This document shows, one piece after another, positions 1-9,587 of a stretch of DNA of 64,000 nt. Under the pieces are notes generated by a model. That model was given only the letters and a program-made list of their open reading frames with translations. It was not told the DNA's origin and searched no databases. The translations under genes and the position numbers were made by a program. Within the stretch, counting starts at the first letter, position 1, and each line of letters begins with the position of its first letter. This DNA is from Stictocephala bisonia (lineage: Eukaryota; Arthropoda; Insecta; Hemiptera; Membracidae): NCBI GenBank assembly GCA_035578905.1, contig JAQJVL010000047.1:1810111-1874110 (forward strand), written 5' to 3'.

Positions 1-267
1 ATTTTATTACGTTTATTGCCTTGGGTGTTAACTTTAACTATTTGCCATGCTGCCTTGCATTTGTTTTTGCTATCTTCTATATATTTAACATTACTGTTCA
101 ATTTAGCTTCTTTAATGCTCTTTTTGTAGCATTGTTTTAAACTAAGGTATTCCTCTTTTATATTTACATTAGTCTTGTTAATTATAAAATTATGTTTTAC
201 AAGTTTGTCCAGAAATATGAGTCTATCCTTCATATATGCCAATTTATTAGTGTACCAATTTTGTTTG
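1..267 (-). pseudogene. EN-RT linker of the same LINE, truncated by window
   Basis: The minus-strand translation in the frame entered after 268 is rich in Lys, Asn and Tyr (for example YLSLKQCYKKSIKEAK and KCKAAWQIVK). This is the typical basic helical spacer between endonuclease and RT in CR1/Jockey/I-type LINEs. It stays open to the window edge. No RT motif is reached, so the RT, if present, lies outside the window. Confidence 0.7.
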
Positions 268-1266
268 CTATTTATTTTTGTTCTTATTGTTCACTAACTT
301 AACATCCTTTACTTTAATCAAGCGACTATGGTGTCTTATACTATTTATAATAACATAGAATACAGACAGAAACATAGAGTCAGTTGTTCCACTACCAACC
401 GTACTTAATAAGGACGTCCAGTCATACGAGGTTAATTGAGCGGTCAGGGATTCAATATTTTTCTTAGGTAACTGAAGTTTGGTTCTAAGGCTGTTGGGTA
501 ATTTTAATTGTACTTCGTTTGAAAGAGTTAAGTTGTCGTTAAATTCAATTCGAACTATTATACCATCATGGTCGGAATATGGGAAATTAAAAGTATTTAC
601 ATTTACTATATTTAAATTTTGACTACAAATATAAACATTATCCAAGCAGTTTTTCCCGTAGTTGGCTTAGTGTTCAAATAATAAAAATTAAATTGTCTGA
701 AAATATTTAATAGACATTTTGCCGTTTTGCTGTTTGTCGTTATATCAAAAGGTTTATTAAAATCTCCTCCTATTATAATATTATAGCTGTTCCATTGTGA
801 GATATAAGTTAAAAAACTCTCAAGGAGATTCAAGAACTCGTAAGGATTGCCATTAGGGGAGTAATAAATGGAAACTAGGATAGTACGAATATTATCTAAA
901 AATGTCACTGAGGCTTCGAAGTGTAATTCTTTGCAAAATTTTGTTATATTACGCTCTTTAGAGTCAATATCGTTTTTTAAAAATATACATGTCCCACCTC
1001 TTATATGATTTTTTTCTGAAAGAAGTAACAGCACAATGGAAACCATTGGGAAGGGATAAATCGATCTCGTCTTTCGTTAACCAATGCTCGCACAAGCCGA
1101 CTGCAGAAACCCCAGATCCTACCAAGAAACTTTCCAAGATATTTATTTTATTTTTCAATCCCTGAATATTAAGAAACACTAAGCCAATATCAGTTGAAGA
1201 TCGATTTACAGAATAGAGACAATTTATATTGGCACGTGATTGGTCATGGATGTTTGACTCATGCTT
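268..1266 (-). pseudogene. APE-type (EEP) endonuclease domain of the same LINE, frameshifted
   Basis: Three overlapping minus-strand frames (964-1266, 612-1046, 268-645) read together as an exonuclease/endonuclease/phosphatase domain. The first has FLNIQGLKNKINILE and VGLCEHWL, the usual N-terminal N and E motifs. The second has RGGTCIFLKND, SIYYSPNG and IIGGDFN, the central Y and GDFN motifs. The third has DNVYI and YSDHDGIIV, the C-terminal SDH motif with the catalytic histidine. Frame changes near 1010 and 645 break the sequence by a few bases each. In LINEs this domain nicks the target DNA to prime reverse transcription. All signature blocks are present, so the assignment is firm although this copy is not translatable in one frame. 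Confidence 0.9.
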
Positions 1267-2306
1267 AAAAAAAAAACATCATTACAATTATTATAAGTGA
1301 CACTCACAGAATTGCTCGTCTCAGGCCCCCCACTTTTTGCCACTTCACTGTCACCCCCAATGACTTTATTACCGCCCTCCACACACAGCACTTTAAGCGA
1401 TAAGTCTGCAGAGTTGTTGGATTGCAGTGAAGTGTTACATGTTGTAAGTGATTCATTCGCTATTGAATCCAGGTTAGACTCGTTGTAGACTGCTGTGTCT
1501 AGATGTTGGTCCGTGGATCTAGGAGGAGAGACATCAGAAGCAACAGGTGAAGCAGGGCTATTAGTGAGGTTATAGGCTTCTGATCGGGTGGGTGGGTTGA
1601 ACTGTTGTTTAGAGGTCTCTGTACTGATGGCAGACATCAAACTACTGATGAAATCTGCATGTGATTGGCCATTTGGAAATTCAGTTCTTGAGGCCTTACC
1701 ACAGACGATGACAATAGAAGAATTTGTGGTACGTTTGAAGGTGATGAGGTTTCTTATAAAGTGAACTAGTGGAAGGCGATCTCGGTTACAACCCATCGGG
1801 GAGCAAAAGAGAGTTTTTAAATTACGGCATTTAAAGTGTAAAGACATCTCAGTAAAGGCTGTGTCATACTGTTGCTTATAATTTGAAAAATTTTGGTAGT
1901 TGAGGAAGTATTTTGGTTTTGATACCACGCTGTATACATGAGCACCATGAACGGTTTCTTGGTGTGTTAAGAAACTTCCACAGTAATCTGAGGACCGAGG
2001 TTTCCTGAATTTATTTTTAAATGACACAGCAACTCCTCTGCTCATATGATTATTGCTTTCAAAATCTTCCGAGATACAATGCGCAAAAGCTACGCTTGTA
2101 TCATTGCAGTTGTGGTCGATGACTGTGTCCATATCATCCTCTATAAATTTTATGTCTGGGTAATTGAATGATACTTGTCGTTGTTTGCTATTGTCCCTGT
2201 TTAGAACAAAATCTGCAATTCGTCTGCAAAGCACTTGCTTTCCATATTTGTTCAAATGCTGTCCATGACGAGTGAAAGAATTTGTATTTAAAGTCAGTAA
2301 TGTCAA
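1224..2306 (-). CDS. SGNH block V plus TARG1/OARD1-like macrodomain (LINE polyprotein segment)
   Basis: This open segment of 360 codons begins inside the SGNH domain. FTRHGQHLNKYGK at residues 11-23 supplies the block V histidine. Residues about 68-203 match the macrodomain of the TARG1/OARD1 family in order. AFAHCISEDF (74-82) is the ADP-ribose-binding strand/loop, and MSRGVAVSFKNKF (88-100) matches the family's G-x-A-V-x-F-K-x-K-F pattern. YSVVSK ends in Lys130, the equivalent of catalytic Lys84 of human TARG1. MGCNRDRL contains Asp176, the equivalent of catalytic Asp125. A hydrophobic closing strand SIVIVCG follows. The known family removes ADP-ribose from glutamate side chains, so the same activity is an inference here. 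Residues 204-360 are Ser/Asn-rich linker without a recognised fold. A frameshift near the A-run at 1265 then joins this segment to the endonuclease. Confidence 0.82.
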   Translation of the reverse strand: MTLLTLNTNSFTRHGQHLNKYGKQVLCRRIADFVLNRDNSKQRQVSFNYPDIKFIEDDMDTVIDHNCNDTSVAFAHCISEDFESNNHMSRGVAVSFKNKFRKPRSSDYCGSFLTHQETVHGAHVYSVVSKPKYFLNYQNFSNYKQQYDTAFTEMSLHFKCRNLKTLFCSPMGCNRDRLPLVHFIRNLITFKRTTNSSIVIVCGKASRTEFPNGQSHADFISSLMSAISTETSKQQFNPPTRSEAYNLTNSPASPVASDVSPPRSTDQHLDTAVYNESNLDSIANESLTTCNTSLQSNNSADLSLKVLCVEGGNKVIGGDSEVAKSGGPETSNSVSVTYNNCNDVFFLSMSQTSMTNHVPI

Positions 2307-3649
2307 TTATATTTATGTTTTCGGCCTGTGACAATTTTTGATTTGTTTGATGGATTACATTGTTAGTTATACTATTCCATTTTAAGTCATGCCTGTGAAA
2401 TTGTGTCACATAGACTATTTTTGTTTGTTTATTAGCAGCTGCAAAATGTAGGAAATTGTCAGGGATGTCTCGCATCGGTGTGTAGTCCTGTTTTGTGCCA
2501 TCACCTATATCGTTGGCACCTGCTATTACAACTACTGTATCTTCGTTGGTAAAGTCATAGGTCATATTTTCGACATTGTTGAGGATATACTCGATTTTTG
2601 CTCCAGAATTTGCACATACGAAAGTTTCAAAACATTTAGGTAATAAGGACTCTAAATAATTACCTAAGCCTTTGCCGTGGCTGTCCGCATAAACGTGTAC
2701 CTTTTTTTTCTTCTGAAAGGAAATTTCTTTTTTCAATACCATGGCATTACGTTTATCAGGGCTATTTTTAACCTTCCTGCTAGAGCTAGAAGGCTTACTA
2801 CTCTTACGTGTATTAACGTTAGTCCCAATCTGTAACATTGACTGTGGTACTTCTAGAGGTGTAAATCTATTGGAACAAGATAGACAAAAGGTGTCGGGTG
2901 TTTGAATATCTTTAGCGCCCTTTGTAACTACTGTCCAATTGTTGGTTACATTTAAGTTGGGGATTTCAAGAGAGTTTTTATTTTTCAAGTCATGGCATAA
3001 CATCAGGAGAGATAGATCATTGGCGGCGATTGTTAAATTGTTCAGTACATAGGCCAGCAGTGACCGTTTTCTAATTATATCAGTTACACTGACTGTTGCA
3101 TTGAGAAATAAAGCCTTAATATCTTGAATTCGAGAGGAGAATATCTCTCTGGCTAACATCTCAACTGCCCAGATCATATAGACACCACAGTCGTAGGTGT
3201 TGGTCTGCTGTTGGCCCACCAACGTATTAACTATAGTCTCCCCATTTGTTCCCCTGAGATAAGATGATAACTTTGTTGCAACAACTATAGCAGCAGATGT
3301 ATTTATGCCATTAAGGGAGTCGTAATGGTAAAAACTTTGGTCAGCGTTTGAATAAAAAAGGAGACTCCAATGAGAGCCACCCTCTTGGTCCAGTTGTTGT
3401 GAGTCATTAACAGGTATGATTATAAATGCCTTATTAGAGAGATCAAGGTAATCCAAGGTGATTAAAATCAATAACACACTTTATGGCATGACTTATTAAT
3501 GGATTTATTATTATAGTGGAAAAGTCCTTGAGGATTTTTTCATTTAAAATATCAAAATATGGTTGTATAGATAAGTCAGAGAGCCAGTTGGTTCCTAAGA
3601 GCTCAGTTGTTATAACTACGGATTTCTTGTTATAATCAGTTTGAGTCAT
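2188..3649 (-). CDS. Ulp1/SENP-like cysteine protease fused to SGNH hydrolase (frameshifted LINE ORF)
   Basis: The first frame (3443-3649) has the SENP entry motif ELLGTNWLSD...QPYFDIL. After a frameshift near 3470 the next frame (2188-3477) continues with FIIIPVND and GGSHWSLLFY. Numbering from the Met at 3477, the catalytic set of peptidase family C48 is readable: His36 (SHWSLL), Asp53 (HYDSLNG), Gln91 and Cys97 (QTNTYDCGVY), with the canonical Gln-x5-Cys spacing. The layout resembles SENP8/NEDP1, so SUMO or NEDD8 cleavage is plausible but not proven. A linker with CLSC and a basic Ser/Lys stretch follows. Next is an SGNH fold: Ser266 in ADSHGKG (block I), Gly292 in ANSGA (block II) and Asn322 in AGANDIG (block III). 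Block V lies in the adjacent frame (RHGQHLN, about 2250-2270). The Met at 3477 is an accident of the frameshift, not the true start. Confidence 0.85.
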
Positions 3650-3656
3650 GGTAGGG

Positions 3657-4477
3657 ACTAATAAATCATTGTGTTGTCAGTCTGGGTTTCAACTGTTGAG
3701 CAGTTTTTATGTTTTATATCTACAGGGATGTTCTGTACCTTAAAATGCCACATTCTGAGAGATTACGGGGGATTTTTTTGAAATATTCGCTTTGGATCGG
3801 GTTATTCTTGTATGAGGAAATTGTTTATTTTTTTCTTCTAGTTTGTTGGAGGCAGTTTTTTTATGTGAACTATGGTTACTTTGGTTTGAGTTATTTTTAA
3901 CTCCTTGACTAGCAGGTGAAAATATTTCGTTTATCATGAAATACAATTATTAAAATTCAACTAAGGCTTGTTTGTTCAATAATAATATAATTAAAAAATA
4001 AGCTATGAATTAATTCAATTCATTTTATTTGGGGCTGTTCAAAACATAAGTGGCGGCAGACGACATTGGTAATGTAAACAAAGTTGACAGCTATCAAGTC
4101 AAACTGATAAACCACTCCACTGACAATCAGCTGGCTCAGAAACAGGTTTGGACAGCTCTGTTGTACTGACCCCTTCTAATCTTATAAGTTGCAAATTGGA
4201 AAAACCCAACCTTTACTTTACAAGTACAACCAAGTCTGCAGTTCCCTTAGTGTTTAAAAGTGTTCCTTACCCGCAGGATGTTGTGCACTTCCTATTACAA
4301 ACACTGTGGATATCTTTTAAAAGGTATTTATATGAAAAATATTAAAAACTTATCTGTACATTTAAAACTGAACTGCACTAGGTAGCTACCTTGAATTATT
4401 GATTCCAAGAGGAATCATCGTATGTCACAGGAACAGTCTTTTGACAGACATTTGTACCTGTCAAAAGAGGTACAAAT
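3657..4477. other. Unassigned AT-rich DNA with a short hairpin
   Basis: No coding signal is convincing here. Bases 4448-4479 hold a perfect 12-bp inverted repeat (acatttgtacct / aggtacaaatgt) with an 8-base spacer, just before the 133-bp array starts. Small frames at 3709-3900 and 4148-4345 have no recognisable protein content. Confidence 0.5.
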
Positions 4478-5790
4478 GTGACGTGAAGTACCTGTGATCT
4501 AGCTATATATATGTACTGCTGGAGTTGCCTACCCACTTGTGCAGGAGCTGAATCCCTTGAAGGCCTCAGCGTTTATTATAAACCCTAATCAACGGTCTCA
4601 GTGTCATATGTGACGGTGCAGTACATGTGATCTAGCTATATGTGTTTACTATGGGAGTTTCCTACCCACTTGTGCAGGAGGTGAATCCCTTGAAGGCCTC
4701 AGCGTTTATTATAAATCCTAATCAACGGTCTCAGTGTCATGTATGACGGTGCAGTACCAGTGATCTAGCTAAATGTGTGTACTGCGGGAGTTTCCTACCC
4801 TCTTGTGCAGGAGCTGAATCCCTTGAAGGCCTCATTGTTTATTATAAATCCTAATCAACGGTCTCAGTGTCAAGTATGACGGTGCAGTACCAGTGATCTA
4901 GCTATATGTGTGTACTGCGGGAGTTTCCTACCCACTTGTGCAGGAGCTGAATCCCTTGAAGGCCTCAGCGTTTATTATAAACCCTAATCAACGGTATCAG
5001 TGTCATATGTCATGGTGGAGTACGGGTGATCTAACTACACGTGTGTACTGTGGGAGTTGCCTACCCACTTGTGCAGGAACTGAATCCCTTGAAGGCTCAG
5101 CGTTTATTATAAACCCTAATCAACGGTCTCAGTGTTATATTTGACGGTGGAGTAACTGTGATCTAGCTATATGTGTGTACTGCGGGAGTTTTCTACCCAC
5201 TTGTGCAAGAGCTAAATCCCTTGAAGGCCTCAGCGTTTATTATAAACCCTAATCAACGGTATCAGTGTCATATGTCATGGTGGAGTACGGGTGATCTAGC
5301 TACACGTGTGTACTGTGGGAGTTGCCTACCCACTTGTGCAGGAACTGAATCCCTTGAAGGCCTCAGCGTTTATTATAAACCCTAATCAACGGTCTCAGTG
5401 TTATATTTGACGGTGGAGTAGCTGTGATCTAGCTATATGTGTGTACTGCGGGAGTTTTATACCCACTTGTGCAAGAGCTGAATCCCTTGAAGGCCTCAGC
5501 GTTTATTATAAACCCCAATCAATGGTCTCAGTGTCATATTTGATGGTGGAGTACCTGTGATCTAGCTATATGTGTGTACTGCGGGAGTTTCCTACCCACT
5601 TGTGCAGTAGCTGAATCCCTTGAAGGCCTCAGCGTTTATTATAAACCCTAATCAACGGTATCAGTGTCATATGTCATGGTGGAGTACGGGTGATCTAGCT
5701 ACACGTGTGTACTGTGGGAGTTGCCTACCCACTTGTGCAGGAACTGAATCCCTTGAAGGCCTCAGTGTTTATTATAAACCCTAATCAATG
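4478..5790. repeat. 133-bp tandem satellite, left half (about 10 copies)
   Basis: The landmark gatctagct recurs at 4496, 4629, 4762, 4895, 5028, 5160 and 5293, a period of 133 bp with one 132-bp unit caused by a single-base loss. Each unit contains a conserved core (cccacttgtgcagg, gaatcccttgaaggcctcag, ttattataaaccctaatcaa). The array stops abruptly at 5790 in mid-unit and resumes at 9588. The short frames that run through it are satellite artefacts. Confidence 0.95.
5785..5790 (+). repeat. Target-site duplication, left copy (tcaatg)
   Basis: The hexamer tcaatg ends the left half of the 133-bp array. It is repeated at 9588-9593, where the array resumes with the sequence expected in an uninterrupted unit (ctaatcaatggtctcagtg). 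Confidence 0.75.
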
Positions 5791-6158
5791 ATATATTATT
5801 ATTATATCATTTGTATTTTTTTTTATTTATTTATTTTAGCTTGTTTAGGCTGTTTCTTATAAATCGTATTTTTATTCTTTTATTATGTTTAACTGTTATT
5901 TATCTATTTAAAGAAGTCTATATGATTGTTATTCACTATAGTCTATTTATTTTGTTGATCTATTCCAAATTTTATGTTCTAGTTTGTTTTGTTATTTGCT
6001 ATAGTTTATTTGTCTGTGTCTATTTAGTCTATTTAGTTTATAGTCTATTTAGTCTATTTAGTTTATAGTCTATTTATTCTGATATTTATTGTATTTATTT
6101 TGTCTATTCAAATCTATTTATTACAGTTGCTTATTATTATAGAAGACACGTAGCCTAA

Positions 6159-7235
6159 ATGAACCATAACATGTTCAGTAAAAACTCACACTCTGAGTTA
6201 CAAGATTTCTTTTACCTGGAAAATGATAGGAATAATTACAATTTACTATGTGCAAATATAAGGAGTATGAGAAAAAATTTTAACACTTTAATTGCAGAAA
6301 TAGATAGAATTAAATGTAGGATTCAGTTTATTGTTCTTAGCGAAATTTGGATTGATAGTGATGAGGCTAGTTTGTATAATATACCAGGCTATAAACTTTT
6401 TACAAATTGCAATGATAACTATAGAGCAGGTGGTGTTTTATGTTTTATAGATAATTCAATAGAATGTACACAGATAAGCCCTTCTTTCAATATGTTATCA
6501 GCTGATTCTCTTTTGTTAAATATTAAAATAAATAAATCTTATTTTAAGCTGATATGTTTATATAGATTACACAATACAACTGAAAACGTTTTTCTAACTG
6601 AACTAGCGCAGCTTCTTTTAGGAATTACAAATAACGTAATATACGTCGGAGATATAAATATTAATACTCTGGAAACTAGCACTATAACAAATAGTTACAA
6701 TAGTATATTAAATAATAATGGATTTACATCCTTAGTGGATATACCTACAAGAATAACAATTAATTCCAAAACACTTATTGATCATATTTTTGTTCGACAT
6801 AGATATATAAATTTCTTTTCTAGTGGTGTATTCGATGTACTTATTACTGATCACTGTGTCTTGGGACTATAGTTTAATGACTCATCAAACAATAACAAGC
6901 CAACAGCTACTTTATGTCGTAAGTCTAACAAGTTTGTAGTCGATTTTAGTGTAGTTAAGGATAAGTTGAAAAATGTCAATTGGTGTGAGGTTCTTTCTGA
7001 GGAAGACGTTAACTTGTGTTTTAATAAATTTCAAGAAATGTTAAACAATATTGTAGATAGTAGTAGTAAGATAGATTTAACTGACATTAAAATAAGAAAA
7101 GCTAAGTTATTGAGCCCTTGGATAACTTCAAATATTTTGAAAAAAATAGATAAAAGAAAAAAGCTATATAAAATTTCAAGAAGAAGACCTTATGACTCAG
7201 CATTTATTAACTATTTCAATTTAAAATCTGATTGA
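6159..7235 (+). pseudogene. LINE ORF2: APE endonuclease and linker (one in-frame stop)
   Basis: From the ATG at 6159 the frame encodes ANIRSM, VLSEIWID, RAGGVLCF, CLYRLH, YVGDININ, IPTRITINSKTLIDHIF and LITDHC. These are the ordered motifs of the LINE apurinic-type endonuclease, including GDxN and the C-terminal DH pair. A TAG at 6870-6872 interrupts the frame, but the same frame continues to 7235 with a basic linker (KIRKAKLLSPWIT, KKIDKRKKLY). A small duplication of caatttaaaa around 7220-7255 coincides with the frame change into the RT segment. Confidence 0.88.
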
Positions 7236-8801
7236 TTCAATTTAAAACTAACAATTTAAAATCTGAAATTGACTTTACAAAAAACGAGTTTTATTCCAAA
7301 AAATTAGAAAACTGTAAAGGGGATGTTTCACAACAATGGAAGATTATTAATAATTTAACTGGTTGTAGCAGAGCTAATAATTGTATTGATCGTATTGAAT
7401 TGGATAATGGGACCGTGATAACAGAACCACACGCTATCGCACAAGAAATCAACAATCATCTTATCTCGATACAGTCTGGTCAGCCAAGTACACTCACTGC
7501 CGAAATTGTCCGTCCCACCAATGTTTACCTAAATTCCTTCTTCATAGCTCCTACCTCAGTAGATGAGATCAAAACAGTTGCTCTTAATTTGAAAAATAAA
7601 AGATCTACAGGTTATGATAATTTTAGCGTCAATTTATTAAAACATGTTATTGATGACATTGCCCCGATATTAGTGTATATAATCAATATTAGTTTCAGTA
7701 ATGGTATTTTTCCAGACAATCTTAAATTAAGTTCAGTGGTGCCCATTTTGAAAAAGCCCAATTCATATAAATTAGACAACCTAAGACCGATAAGCCTGCT
7801 TTCTGTTTTTTCTAAATTATTTGAAAAAATAATGATGATAAGATTTAATAACTTTTTAATGAGAACGAACTTTTTAAGCAGTAAACAATTTGGTTTTATT
7901 AAAGGGAGATCTACTGAAAGTGCATTAATTACAGTAACAGATTATATTTTCACCGGTTTAAACTCGCAACTTAAAACAGTTGGCCTCTTTATTGATTTAA
8001 AAAAAGCATTTGATATGGTGAATCATGAAATTCTTCTAACAAAATTAGAGCTAGCAGGAATTAGAGGTGTTGCTCTAAATTGGTTTAATAGTTTTATCAA
8101 AGAAAGGAGACAACAAGTAAAAATTAACAACACTTTTAGTGATTCAAAAATTGTCCAAACGGGTGTCCCTCAAGGTTCTGTGACCTCAGCCACCCTTTTC
8201 CTCATTTTTATTAATGATTTGTTGAACCTTAATTTCCATGGAAATATTATCGCTTTTGCAGATGACATAGCACTTTTTTATACTCACAAAGACCTTAATT
8301 CACTAGAAATTTTAATCAACAATGATTTTAATACTCAGAAAATGGTGTTCTGCAAATAAAATGCAGGTTAATGTAAATAAGACCAAGTTTATAACTTTTG
8401 ATTTTTTTGGTTTTGATCTACCCTCCCCCTTGATATTTCACTCCACATCCTGTAATTTCCAATTATGTACCTGCCAGCCCTTAGAAAAAGTAAAAACTAT
8501 TAAATATTTGGGAATTTTGTTCGACGAAAAATTGACTTTTGAACCTCATATATTAGATTTACACGAAAAACTAAGATCACAAATTAGAAAATTTTATTTT
8601 TTGAGAAATTTTTGTAACTTGACACTCTTGAGATCACTATATTTTGCTCTCATCAACTCAAGACTGCAATACGCTTTACCATGTTGGGGAGGAACATACA
8701 AAACATTAATAGATAAGTTAAGAACCACGCAAAATTACTTTTTACGTATAATTCTTAAAAAACCAAAAGAACAACTTCTTTTCCATTATTTCAACAATTA
8801 A
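7232..8801 (+). pseudogene. LINE reverse transcriptase (frameshift near 8335)
   Basis: The frame 7232-8359 carries RT motifs in order: NLRPISLLSVFSKLFEK, QFGFIKGRSTESAL, GLFIDLKKAFDMVNH (first catalytic Asp), GVPQGSVTSATLFLIFIND and FADDIALF (the catalytic YADD-like box, here FADD). A frame change near 8335 passes to 8322-8801, which continues with WCSANKMQVNVNKTKFITF, KYLGILFDEKL and a thumb-like region (LYFALINSRLQYALPCWGG). The catalytic aspartates are intact, but the breaks make this copy non-functional. Overall it resembles CR1/Jockey-group RTs, and the clade cannot be fixed by eye. Confidence 0.92.
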
Positions 8802-9112
8802 AAATTTTACCCTTTCAGCATCTTTTCGTTTTTAAAGTTCTGAGATTATTTTATATCAGAAGTGGGAATAGAGAAAACACAACGCCAAACCATTTCCACA
8901 ATACAAGAAGTCTTGTAAATCACTGTTTTAAATTACCCAAAGTCAATAAAGTTATTTTTCGTCACTCCTTTCAATATCTAGGTCCAAAATATTTCAATCA
9001 GTTGCCACTTCAAATCAAAAATATAAAACATTTCAAAAACTTTTGCAAAGAAACAATCACTTGGCTTTCTTCACAACAAGATGTAGAATATCTTAATTAT
9101 GTCTTAGTATAA
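8792..9112 (+). pseudogene. LINE ORF2 C-terminal domain
   Basis: A one-base frame change near 8790-8800 leads into a frame that ends at the taa at 9110-9112. It contains TRSLVNHCFKLPKV, RHSFQYLGPKYFNQLP and FKNFCKETITWLSS. This is the conserved C-terminal tail seen after the thumb in many insect LINEs (R-x-x-F-x-x-xGPxxWNxLP type). It marks the true 3' end of ORF2. Bases 9113-9587 are 3' UTR. Confidence 0.8.
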
Positions 9113-9587
9113 TTAAGTAGTATAATTAAGTAGTATATAGTAGTATAAATAATTGTTATTTTCTTAAGAGTAGTTTTCTATATAAGATTTAACTTTAACC
9201 CATCTATTAGGCATAATTATTACCTACTTATTATTAAATATTTTATGTATTCACTATTTTCATATTCATTACAATTTAATTTCATGTATTACTTAACTTA
9301 CATCATATTACTTATACATCTACTAATATTATTCTCTTCTTTCAAAATTATTATTTGTAAGTAGTTGAACTAACAGATGTTTCAGTTGGCGATTTTCTTT
9401 TCTAACTAAGTATTCTAAATGCTAGACTCTGATCTACTATGTTAATGTATTTTATATTTTGTATAGTTTCAACTGGTCACGCTACTGGATAAAGTGACCA
9501 GTTTAATTTCTCGCTTTTTCCATTATTTTATTGCTGCCTATTACTTATGGGAAACAAATTCATTTATTAATTTATTCATTTATTCAT

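Larger units (their letters stand above)
1..3656 (-). mobile_element. Non-LTR retrotransposon: Ulp1 protease, SGNH hydrolase, macrodomain, APE endonuclease, RT linker (RT cut by window edge)
   Basis: On the minus strand five recognisable blocks follow each other without a gap: a Ulp1/SENP-type protease (about 3100-3649), an SGNH hydrolase (about 2250-2700), a TARG1-like macrodomain (about 1698-2105), an AP-endonuclease-type nuclease (about 268-1266) and the lysine-rich spacer that precedes RT in LINEs (1-267). The RT itself would lie left of base 1. The blocks sit in different frames, but the breaks are small, near 3470, 2290, 1265, 1010, 645 and 270. At several of them the neighbouring frame continues the same domain within a few codons, so I infer one ancestral polyprotein. 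The break at 1265 lies in a run of A. Either the copy is decayed or the assembly has homopolymer errors. The 5' end is uncertain. A low-complexity 68-codon frame at 3740-3946 may be upstream leader, but an in-frame stop separates it from the protease frame. Confidence 0.85.
5791..9587 (+). mobile_element. Non-LTR retrotransposon (EN-RT) inserted in the 133-bp satellite
   Basis: The element is bounded by a tcaatg duplication (5785-5790 and 9588-9593) and splits one satellite unit, so both ends are defined by the host array. Bases 5791-6158 are a T-rich leader with repeats of the type tctatttag. It has no ORF1, so the copy may be 5' truncated, or the family may have a separate ORF1 that was lost. 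Endonuclease, linker, RT and C-terminal blocks follow in order on the plus strand, with one in-frame stop and three frame changes. The 3' end is A/T-rich and finishes in imprecise catt/attt repeats, as in CR1/Jockey-like LINEs. Confidence 0.9.

Noticed and set aside
1224..3649. Interpretation of the protease-macrodomain region as an endogenous viral polyprotein
   Set aside because: The frame runs directly into APE endonuclease motifs and a LINE EN-RT linker in the same orientation. No viral replicase or capsid motif is present, and the macrodomain resembles the cellular TARG1 type.
5811..6068. 85-codon ORF at the 5' end of the inserted LINE as ORF1
   Set aside because: It is a low-complexity Phe/Leu/Tyr run encoded by T-rich tctattt repeats, with no zinc knuckle, coiled coil or RRM.
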